Position numbers and translations under genes: made by a program
In this document: one piece after another, positions 1 through 5,156 of the stretch
Layout: every line of letters begins with the position of its first letter
How positions within the stretch are numbered: the stretch's first letter is position 1
Source: an uncultured Alphaproteobacteria bacterium
GTDB taxonomy: Bacteria > Pseudomonadota > Alphaproteobacteria > Caulobacterales > Caulobacteraceae
Assembly (NCBI GenBank): GCA_903928755.1
Contig: CAIYSH010000232.1
Location: forward strand, 1-5,156
DNA: 5,156 nucleotides
Direction: 5' to 3'
The notes under the pieces: generated by a model
What the model was told of the DNA's origin: nothing
Databases searched by the model: none
Seen by the model: only the letters and a program-made list of their open reading frames with translations

Positions 1-1577
1 AGTTCCTGGTCCGCAACACCTACATCTATCCGCCCCTGCCTTCGATGCGGATCATTTCTGACATATTTTCATATACTTCGCGCGAAATGCCGAAGTTCAA
101 TTCCATCTCGATTTCCGGCTATCACATCCAGGAGGCCGGAGCGACCCTGGACCTCGAGCTGGCCTATACCCTTGCCGACGGCATTGATTACGTGCGCGCT
201 GGCGTCGCCGCCGGCATGAGCGTCGACCAGTTCGCGCCGCGCCTGTCCTTCTTCTGGAACGCCGGCATGAACGCCTTCATGGAGATCGCCAAGCAGAGGG
301 CCGGTCGCCTGCTCTGGGCCGAGATGATGGCGAAGGAATTTTCGCCCAAGGACAGCCGGTCACTCGCCCTGCGCGCCCACACCCAGACCAGCGGGTGGAG
401 CCTGGCCGCCAGCGACGTCTACAACAATGTGCCCCGCACCCTGATCGAGGCCATGGCCGCAGTCGGCGGTCAGACCCAGAGCCTGCACACCAACTCCCTG
501 GATGAAGCCCTCGCCCTGCCCACGGACTTCTCGGCCCGCATTGCCCGCAATACCCAGCTCTTCCTGCAGCTGGAAAGCGGCCAGACCCGGGTGGTCGATC
601 CCTGGGGTGGCTCCTACTACATCGAGCGCCTGACCGCCGACCTCGCCGAACGCGCGCGCCAGCACATCGCCGAGGTGGAGGCCCTTGGCGGCATGGCCAA
701 GGCCATTGAGAACGGCCTGCCCAAGCGGCGGATCGAGGAAGCCTCCGCCCGAACCCAGGCCCGGATCGACAGCGGCCGTCAGTCTGTCGTGGGGGTCAAT
801 CGCTATAGACCCGACACCGCTGAGGTCATTCCGATGCTCAAGGTCGATAACAGCGCCGTGCGGGAGCGCCAGCTGGAAAAGCTGGCCCGCCTGAAGGCCG
901 AGCGTGATCCTGCCGCCGTCCAGGCCGCCCTCGATGCCCTGACCGCCGGCGCGGCCGGCAACGCCAACCTGCTGGAGCTTTCGGTCAATGCTGCCCGGGC
1001 CAAGGCCACTGTGGGCGAAATCTCCCTGGCCCTGGAAAGGGTCTTTGGCCGTCACAAGGCCAAGGCTGATGCGGTGCAGGGGGTTTATCTGCGCGAAGCC
1101 GGGGAAACGCCGGCTGGCCAGAAAGCCCGGGCCATGACCGCCGCCTTTGCCCAGACCGATGGACGCAAGCCGCGCATCCTCGTGGCCAAGATGGGTCAGG
1201 ATGGCCATGATCGCGGTCAGAAGGTCATCGCCTCAGGCTTTGTGGATCTGGGCTTCGACGTCGACATCGGCGATCTGTTCCAGACGCCGGCCGAGGCTGC
1301 CGCCCTGGCGGTGGCCCAGGGTGTACATGTGGTGGGTGCCAGCTCTCTTGCGGCCGGTCACCTGACCCTGGTGCCGGAACTGCGCGACGAACTCGCAAAG
1401 CTCGGACGGCCAGACATTGTCGTTGTGGTCGGGGGGGTCATTCCCCCCGAAGATATCCAGCCCCTCAAGGACATGGGGGTCGCAGCTGTCTTCACCCCCG
1501 GCACGCCGGTTCCAGACGCTGCCATCGAAGTGCTGGACCGCCTGAATGAACAACTGGGCTATGCACAGCTCGGCTAG
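1..1577 (+). CDS. scpA: Methylmalonyl-CoA mutase, large/catalytic subunit (5'-partial)
   Basis: Adenosylcobalamin-dependent mutase that interconverts (R)-methylmalonyl-CoA and succinyl-CoA in the cytoplasm, in propionyl-CoA metabolism. The frame is already open at base 3 and reads FLVRNTYIYPP before the ATG at 45, so that ATG is internal. 524 residues are visible; the family is about 710-730, so roughly 190-200 N-terminal residues lie off the left edge. Using Propionibacterium shermanii MutB numbering from memory, Arg207 (bases 12-14, contacts the CoA-ester carboxylate), His244 (123-125, in SGYHIQEAG), and Ser285/Phe287 (246-254) appear at the expected spacing; R-to-H is exactly 37 residues. 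The C-terminal B12-binding domain (about 1165-1560) has DGHDRG at 1200-1217, with the lower cobalt ligand His at 1206-1208 and Lys604 counterpart at 1188-1190, then GASSLAAGH and VVVGGVIPPED. Catalytic and B12 domains are on one chain. Retained Arg207 argues against isobutyryl-CoA mutase; ethylmalonyl-CoA mutase is less likely but the discriminating Tyr89 region is outside. Stop is TAG at 1575-1577. Confidence 0.96.
   Translation, partial: FLVRNTYIYPPLPSMRIISDIFSYTSREMPKFNSISISGYHIQEAGATLDLELAYTLADGIDYVRAGVAAGMSVDQFAPRLSFFWNAGMNAFMEIAKQRAGRLLWAEMMAKEFSPKDSRSLALRAHTQTSGWSLAASDVYNNVPRTLIEAMAAVGGQTQSLHTNSLDEALALPTDFSARIARNTQLFLQLESGQTRVVDPWGGSYYIERLTADLAERARQHIAEVEALGGMAKAIENGLPKRRIEEASARTQARIDSGRQSVVGVNRYRPDTAEVIPMLKVDNSAVRERQLEKLARLKAERDPAAVQAALDALTAGAAGNANLLELSVNAARAKATVGEISLALERVFGRHKAKADAVQGVYLREAGETPAGQKARAMTAAFAQTDGRKPRILVAKMGQDGHDRGQKVIASGFVDLGFDVDIGDLFQTPAEAAALAVAQGVHVVGASSLAAGHLTLVPELRDELAKLGRPDIVVVVGGVIPPEDIQPLKDMGVAAVFTPGTPVPDAAIEVLDRLNEQLGYAQLG
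1428..1451 (+). repeat. GC-rich hairpin and G7 tract inside the mutase gene
   Basis: TCGGGGGG at 1429-1436 and CCCCCCGA at 1443-1450 form a perfect 8-bp inverted repeat around a 6-base loop. It falls in codons for V-G-G-V-I-P-P-E of the B12-binding domain, using GGG GGG and CCC CCC rather than the GGC usual in this gene. The reading frame is intact through it. Confidence 0.6.
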
Positions 1578-1617
1578 GACATGTTCCGAGGATTGAGCCG
1601 CAGAGCCGGGCCCTGAT

Positions 1618-4224
1618 TCAGGCCAGATCCCCCGCGGCGGACTCAAACAACAGGTAGATCCGCCCGGCTTCGGTGTTCAGAAAAGCAACGGTGGATGAAA
1701 CAGGACCACCCTGCTGAAGGATGTCCATCAGGGCGTCCTGGGAATCCATCAGGAAATCCTGTGCCTGTCCGCGCAGATCGGGGTCGTGCAGCATTCGGCG
1801 GGCAAGCCTGCGAATGCCCGCCGGGGCGGCGCGCTTGACGATGTCCTGAGCGGCTTCGGCATTCTGATCGGCCAGGGCCTCGGCCACATCCTGAATGGAC
1901 CGCAATGGCAGAAGGGCCTGGGCATCAATGCCCAGGGATTCAAGCTCACGGCCAAGCGGGTGGCTGGCCGCACGAGGCTCGGCCCTGGTCTCCGGCTTGT
2001 CGATTGACGTCAGGAGGTCCTTCCACGTCCACTCCTCACGGCTTGCCCCTACAGGCTTTGCAGCAGGTTTCGAGGCCGGTTTGGGACTGGATGCCGGTGC
2101 CGGACGCCCGCTGGCTGAAGCAAATACCGAGTCGAATTCGGCATCCGTCGCCGTCGGGGTGAGCTTCAGCCGCGTGCGCTTCGGCGAAGGGGCTGGCAGC
2201 GCCACGTCCTCACGCTCGACAACAGGGGGCGGAGCCGGTTGGCGGCGGGCTTTCTGGACTGGTGGCGGCGGTCCGTCCAGCACGGCGTCAGCAGGCAGGA
2301 CAGGCGCTGTGCTGGTAACCCCCGAAACAGACCCCATCAGACGAACAGCATCACTGAGCATGTCGTAATTTCGACGCACACGATCCTGGAAGGCGGCATC
2401 AATGGCCTGGGTTTCCTCCGCCGTGCGGCGCGCCTGGGCGATCAGGTCGTCCATGCCTTCGGAAACGGCCTGTCGGACCTGCTCGGCCTGCCCTCGGGCA
2501 GCAGCTGGCAGACGGGCAGCTCGGGCTTCGATTTCGGCCAGCATGTCGGAAAGATCTTCCAGGGTGGCGCGCGCCCGCTCGGCACCTTCATCCAGCTTTC
2601 GTGCCGTGGCCGCGCCGGCCTGCTCCACAAGCTGGGCCGAACGGTCGATGAGGTCATGGGCTTCGGCAAGTCGGCTTTCGAAGACCTGATTGGCCTTCTG
2701 ACCCGCAACAAAGGCCGACTCCGACAGACGATCCACCTGATCGCGCAAGGTGTCGATATGGCGCTCGGACTGCAGACGCGACTGATGACCCAGCTGGGCC
2801 AGGATATCGACAGCTTCCCGAGCCTGATCTTCAAGACGTTTGCGCTCAAGCAGGGCCGCATCGGTCACCGCCTGCAAGGCTTCCTGGTTGGCCCTGGCAA
2901 AGGCGTCCCGCTCCCTGCGAGCCGCCTCGGTCATCTCGCGGAACTGTTCTGCGGCCTGCTCCACAAGGTCCTTGAGGTTCACGCCCCCCTGAAGGACCTG
3001 ATCGCTCATTTCGAAGGCAGACATCCGGGCGGTTTCGATATAGCCGGACAACTGGGCGGTATGGCTCTCTGCCTGCTCGGCAAAAGCTGTCTGATCAATG
3101 CGAAGGGCATGGGTCACGCTGACCAGCCCCGCCCTTTGCTCGGTCAGGCCGATCTGTGCAGCCTCGATCTGGTCGCTGAGCCCAAGGCCCGCCGTCTCGA
3201 TCCTGGCTATGTGCCGGGTAAGATCCTCACCGGCCACCCTTGCGGTATTGGCCACCTCCTGGGTAACCGCCGATAGCTCGGACGTTCGCGACGCCAGCAG
3301 GGCCTCCGTGGCCTGGACCTGCACATCCGTCTCGCCTGAAATCCTCGCCAGGGTCTCTGCGTTCTGCCCGAGGGTCTCGGCCATCAGCCGGATCTGACCG
3401 TCAAGCATCTGGGCCAGCTCGACAATTTCGTTGCGATGATGGCTCATGGTCAGGGCCAGGGTGCCGGTCAGCTGGACCGCATTCTCGGTGCTCCGCGCCA
3501 GGGCAGAGCTTTCCTGATCGACCGTGTTGCGAAGGGTCAGGATGGATCTCTGAGCCAGTTCTGCAGCGGCTGCGGTTGCCGCAATTTCCTGGCGAAGGCC
3601 AGCGACGATTTCTCCGGCACCGATCCCTGCTGCAAGGCTCGGACCGATCATCTGGTCGGTGAAGGCCTTGGCCCTCTGGGTTTCGACACTCAGCTTGCGG
3701 CCCTGTTGAATGGAATAGGCAGCAAACCAGACAAAGGCAGCTGGCCCCATGGCCATGCCCAGCAGGACGCTCATCACAAAGGGGTCAAAGTCAAACGGGG
3801 CCTTGGCCTGTCGATAGCCATAGGCGAAGGCGATGGGTGCCAGGGCCCAGATGATCGAAACAAAGATCGCAACGGCATAGATCAGCCAGCCTGAAGGATT
3901 GCCCTCAGTCTGGCTTTCCCGGGCGCGCGCAGGAGCGGGCGCTTTCGCAGCTTTCATTTCCGGTGCCCGCCTTTCAGGCGGTGAAGGTCGTGCCTTAGGG
4001 GCCTCGGCAAAAGCGGGCTGATCCATCTTGCCGAACGCCACAGGCGTAGGCGTGGAAGACGGGTGCCTGTCCGGCAGACCAAGGTCATCACCGATCGGGT
4101 CTGCAGCGAACATAAGGTCCAGATCTTCATCTCCGACCAGAGCCTTCATCGGCGGACCTTCCTCGCCCGCAGCATCCGCAAGGGCGTTGAAGTCGATGGG
4201 AAAATATCCCTTCCTGATCTTCAT
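1618..4224 (-). CDS. tipN: TipN-like cell polarity / new-pole landmark protein
   Basis: 868-residue membrane-anchored coiled-coil protein. Visible parts: a short conserved-looking N-terminus (1-40, MKIRKGYFPIDF), an acidic then Pro/Ala-rich disordered stretch (41-110), two hydrophobic segments (about 112-136 and 148-170) joined by a short loop, a very long Ala/Glu/Gln/Arg-rich coiled coil (about 210-628), a Pro-rich linker with basic clusters such as KARR and PKRTRLK (about 640-728), and a C-terminal region (730-868) opening with EEWTWKDLL. Both termini should be cytoplasmic. This order and length match Caulobacter TipN (known: 888 residues, two membrane segments, large coiled coil), which marks the new pole, directs flagellum placement and interacts with ParA. 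The start is well fixed: an in-frame TAG lies five codons upstream and no other ATG is available before residue 26. No Shine-Dalgarno precedes it, suggesting near-leaderless translation. It converges on the mutase gene. Identification rests on architecture and recall, not an alignment; another polar or chemoreceptor-like coiled-coil protein is the alternative, but no chemoreceptor signalling hairpin is seen. Confidence 0.75.
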   Translation of the reverse strand: MKIRKGYFPIDFNALADAAGEEGPPMKALVGDEDLDLMFAADPIGDDLGLPDRHPSSTPTPVAFGKMDQPAFAEAPKARPSPPERRAPEMKAAKAPAPARARESQTEGNPSGWLIYAVAIFVSIIWALAPIAFAYGYRQAKAPFDFDPFVMSVLLGMAMGPAAFVWFAAYSIQQGRKLSVETQRAKAFTDQMIGPSLAAGIGAGEIVAGLRQEIAATAAAAELAQRSILTLRNTVDQESSALARSTENAVQLTGTLALTMSHHRNEIVELAQMLDGQIRLMAETLGQNAETLARISGETDVQVQATEALLASRTSELSAVTQEVANTARVAGEDLTRHIARIETAGLGLSDQIEAAQIGLTEQRAGLVSVTHALRIDQTAFAEQAESHTAQLSGYIETARMSAFEMSDQVLQGGVNLKDLVEQAAEQFREMTEAARRERDAFARANQEALQAVTDAALLERKRLEDQAREAVDILAQLGHQSRLQSERHIDTLRDQVDRLSESAFVAGQKANQVFESRLAEAHDLIDRSAQLVEQAGAATARKLDEGAERARATLEDLSDMLAEIEARAARLPAAARGQAEQVRQAVSEGMDDLIAQARRTAEETQAIDAAFQDRVRRNYDMLSDAVRLMGSVSGVTSTAPVLPADAVLDGPPPPVQKARRQPAPPPVVEREDVALPAPSPKRTRLKLTPTATDAEFDSVFASASGRPAPASSPKPASKPAAKPVGASREEWTWKDLLTSIDKPETRAEPRAASHPLGRELESLGIDAQALLPLRSIQDVAEALADQNAEAAQDIVKRAAPAGIRRLARRMLHDPDLRGQAQDFLMDSQDALMDILQQGGPVSSTVAFLNTEAGRIYLLFESAAGDLA

Positions 4225-4233
4225 TCGCGGCCC

Positions 4234-4241
4234 GATCTATC
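4234..4241 (-). promoter_or_regulatory. Putative -10 element of a near-leaderless tipN promoter
   Basis: Minus-strand GATAGATC matches the Caulobacter housekeeping -10 consensus GCTANAWC (known from the literature) at seven of eight positions. It ends nine bases before the tipN ATG, so a start site at the normal distance would leave a leader of about one to three bases. This fits the missing Shine-Dalgarno sequence. The -35 is weak: TTGCTG (4252-4257) matches TTGACG at four of six but sits at a short spacing. Inference from motif only. Confidence 0.35.
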
Positions 4242-4299
4242 CCAAATCGCTCAGCAATTCCTGGTGTCTGAAGGACCCCTGGCAGACTCTCGCGTCCAA

Positions 4300-4365
4300 G
4301 GGGAAAACCTTATCGAAAAATTGACCTCTGGCAAAGGACCGGCCGACGAATTCACCGGGGAAAAC
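4300..4365. repeat. 9-bp direct repeat GGGGAAAAC, two copies
   Basis: Copies at 4300-4308 and 4357-4365, 57 bases apart, both in the tipN upstream region; the second copy lies within the spacer of the AATTCA inverted repeat. A matching pair of nine bases in under 190 bases is unlikely by simple chance, but the function is unknown. Confidence 0.35.
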
Positions 4366-4374
4366 AGATGAATT
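4349..4374. repeat. Inverted repeat AATTCA-N14-TGAATT upstream of tipN (possible operator)
   Basis: Perfect 6-bp AT-rich arms (4349-4354 and 4369-4374) separated by 14 bases, a centre-to-centre distance of 20 bases, i.e. about two helical turns. It lies between ogt and tipN, about 125-150 bases before the tipN ATG. Such spacing suits a dimeric regulator, but no known regulator consensus is recognised and chance is possible. Confidence 0.3.
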
Positions 4375-4390
4375 TACAGACCTAGGCCGT

Positions 4391-4404
4391 CAGGCACCTG
4401 CCTG
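4391..4404 (-). terminator. Short hairpin just after ogt (weak terminator candidate)
   Basis: Minus-strand CAGGCAGGTGCCTG is a perfect inverted repeat: 6-bp arms around GG, or realistically a 5-bp stem with a 4-base loop. It begins seven bases after the ogt stop codon. No T-run follows (next bases are ACGGCCTAGG), so it is not a convincing intrinsic terminator; it may only stabilise the 3' end or be chance. Confidence 0.25.
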
Positions 4405-4411
4405 CGTGGGA

Positions 4412-4945
4412 TCAGGCGATGAAGGATGCCCCTTCATGCCGCAACAGCCAGGCCTTTCGCTCGAGCCCTCCGCCATAGCCCGTCAGACGGCCTGAAGCCC
4501 CGATCACCCTGTGGCAAGGCACGATGAGCGCCACAGGATTGGCACCGTTTGCCAGTCCCACCGCCCGCATGGCGCTGGGTGAGCCTATCTGTGCGGCCAG
4601 GCCCTGATAGCTGAGGGTGGTGCCGGCCGGGATGGTGCAGAGACCCGCCCAGACCCGGCGCTGGAACGCTGTGCCATTGGTCTTCCACACCAGAGGGATC
4701 AAGGCGTTGAGGTCCCCCTGGAAATAGGCATCAATGGCAGAGGTGATGCTTTTGGGGGCGTCTCCCGTGCCGATGTCCAGGCCTGGATAATGCCGGGCCA
4801 TCAAACCGCGCATCCGGGCCTCATAGTCCACGAAGTCAAAGGCCCTCAGTGCGCCCGTCTCATCCGTGACAATCAGGGTTTCACCTACTGGGGTCAGGCG
4901 ACGGTCAAGGCGAAGGTCGATCGGGCTGCTGGCTTCAGGCGGCAT
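4412..4945 (-). CDS. ogt: Methylated-DNA--protein-cysteine S-methyltransferase (O6-alkylguanine repair)
   Basis: Suicide DNA-repair protein that transfers the alkyl group from O6-alkylguanine (and O4-alkylthymine) to its own cysteine. The 177-residue product has the usual family length. An N-terminal domain (about 1-85) is followed by the DNA-binding/active-site domain (about 90-175): GTAFQRRVW at 91-99, the arginine-finger motif MRAVG (126-130), the Asn-hinge NPVALIVPCHRVIG (136-149) with nucleophile Cys144 (bases 4514-4516), and the closing WLLRHEG (166-172), whose Glu171 completes the Cys-His-Glu relay. The start at 4945 is chosen because AGGAG lies six bases upstream and the family begins near here; the frame stays open to 5110, but that extension is Pro/Gly/Arg-rich and is simply the alkA coding region read in another frame. 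The start lies inside the end of alkA (11-base overlap), indicating a coupled repair operon. It lacks the Ada regulatory N-terminal domain, so it is a stand-alone Ogt type. All key residues are present. Confidence 0.95.
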   Translation of the reverse strand: MPPEASSPIDLRLDRRLTPVGETLIVTDETGALRAFDFVDYEARMRGLMARHYPGLDIGTGDAPKSITSAIDAYFQGDLNALIPLVWKTNGTAFQRRVWAGLCTIPAGTTLSYQGLAAQIGSPSAMRAVGLANGANPVALIVPCHRVIGASGRLTGYGGGLERKAWLLRHEGASFIA

Positions 4946-5156
4946 GTGCGGCTCCTGTCCTGGGTTCGGTTGTGGCGTCCTGCGCCCAGAGATGAGAGGC
5001 GGCATAGGCCCGCCAGGGTCGCCAGGGCTCGGCCCGGGCGAGGAGATCCGCGGCCGAGGGTCTCCGCCCCTGCGCGTCCGCAAGGGCCCGCTGGAGGCCA
5101 AGATCCCCACTCGGAAATGCGTCCGGCTCCCTCAGGGCGCGCATGGCGATGTACTG
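4935..5156 (-). CDS. alkA: DNA-3-methyladenine glycosylase II, C-terminal end (partial; possibly part of an Ada-AlkA fusion)
   Basis: The last 73 codons of an HhH-GPD superfamily base-excision glycosylase, which removes alkylated purines such as 3-methyladenine from DNA. The frame is open to the right edge, reading QYIAMRALREPDAFPSGDLG; the Met encoded at 5142-5144 is therefore internal. Visible hallmarks are Y-I-A-M-R-A, the FPSGD segment whose Asp (bases 5103-5105) corresponds to the catalytic Asp238 of E. coli AlkA, a leucine-rich helix, and the AEPWRPWRAYAASHLW segment typical of the AlkA C-terminus (E. coli has AERWKPWRSYALLHIW). Stop is TGA at 4935-4937, so the last 11 bases overlap the start of ogt. 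In many alphaproteobacteria such genes are fused to N-terminal Ada methyl-phosphotriester and AraC-type domains; whether that is so here cannot be seen, because most of the gene is off the window. Confidence 0.92.
   Translation of the reverse strand, partial: QYIAMRALREPDAFPSGDLGLQRALADAQGRRPSAADLLARAEPWRPWRAYAASHLWAQDATTEPRTGAAHAA
4952..4956 (-). promoter_or_regulatory. Ribosome binding site of ogt
   Basis: AGGAG on the minus strand, six bases before the ATG at 4945, with a second AGGA just upstream. It decides the ogt start in favour of the 177-residue product over the longer open frame reaching 5110. It lies within the alkA coding sequence, so ogt translation is probably coupled to alkA translation. 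Confidence 0.75.

Noticed and set aside
360..1208. 282-codon open frame antisense to the mutase gene
   Set aside because: Gly/Leu/Ala-rich composition with no family resemblance; it is the expected mirror of a GC-rich coding frame. The mutase on the other strand is unambiguous.
1609..1625. CCTGATTCAGG palindrome at the tipN stop codon as a bidirectional terminator
   Set aside because: Two 5-bp arms with a single central base cannot form a hairpin with a workable loop, and no T-run follows on either strand.
1233..1646. 137-codon minus-strand frame bridging the mutase end and the convergent gap
   Set aside because: It overlaps the conserved B12-binding domain coding sequence and shows no domain; a shadow frame.
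2239..3276. 345-codon open frame antisense to tipN
   Set aside because: No recognisable motifs and a composition typical of GC-rich shadow frames; it lies entirely within the coiled-coil coding region.
4321..4350. TTGACC on the plus strand as a -35 of a rightward promoter
   Set aside because: No -10-like element at the right spacing and no plus-strand gene downstream within the window.
4063..4371. Plus-strand open frame running from the tipN N-terminus through the tipN upstream region
   Set aside because: No Shine-Dalgarno site, no recognisable protein features, and it covers the region that must hold the tipN promoter.
4946..5110. N-terminal extension of ogt by 55 codons
   Set aside because: The extension is alkA coding sequence in another frame, Pro/Gly/Arg-rich, and would exceed the family length; AGGAG supports the start at 4945.

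Overview
The window looks like chromosomal DNA of a GC-rich alphaproteobacterium, most likely of the order Caulobacterales (Caulobacter, Phenylobacterium, Brevundimonas or Asticcacaulis type). The main reason is a large gene whose architecture matches the polarity factor TipN: two N-terminal membrane segments, a very long coiled coil, a Pro-rich basic linker and a conserved C-terminal region. GC-rich codon use and one gene start without a Shine-Dalgarno site also fit that group. The order-level call is inference; no rRNA or other marker is present.

Layout: (1) Positions 1-1577, plus strand: the C-terminal three quarters of methylmalonyl-CoA mutase, open at the left edge. It holds the end of the catalytic barrel and the whole cobalamin-binding domain. 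(2) Positions 1578-1617: a 40-base convergent gap with no convincing terminator. (3) Positions 1618-4224, minus strand: an 868-residue TipN-like polarity protein. (4) Positions 4225-4411: the 187-base upstream region of tipN. It carries a -10-like element almost touching the ATG, a 6-bp inverted repeat, a 9-bp direct repeat, one GANTC site and a short hairpin after the previous gene. (5) Positions 4412-4945, minus strand: a 177-residue O6-methylguanine-DNA methyltransferase (ogt). (6) Positions 4935-5156, minus strand: the C-terminal end of an AlkA-type DNA-3-methyladenine glycosylase, open at the right edge and overlapping ogt by 11 bases.

Functionally there are three unrelated units. The mutase converts (R)-methylmalonyl-CoA and succinyl-CoA in propionate or branched-chain carbon metabolism. 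The alkA-ogt pair is a translationally coupled alkylation-repair cassette covering N-alkyl purines (base excision) and O6-alkylguanine (direct reversal). The TipN-like protein would mark the new pole and help place the flagellum and division or segregation machinery. I see no mobile element, CRISPR array, tRNA or rRNA, and no clear sign of a novel multi-gene system. The most interesting points are the tipN upstream region and small local oddities inside the mutase gene.
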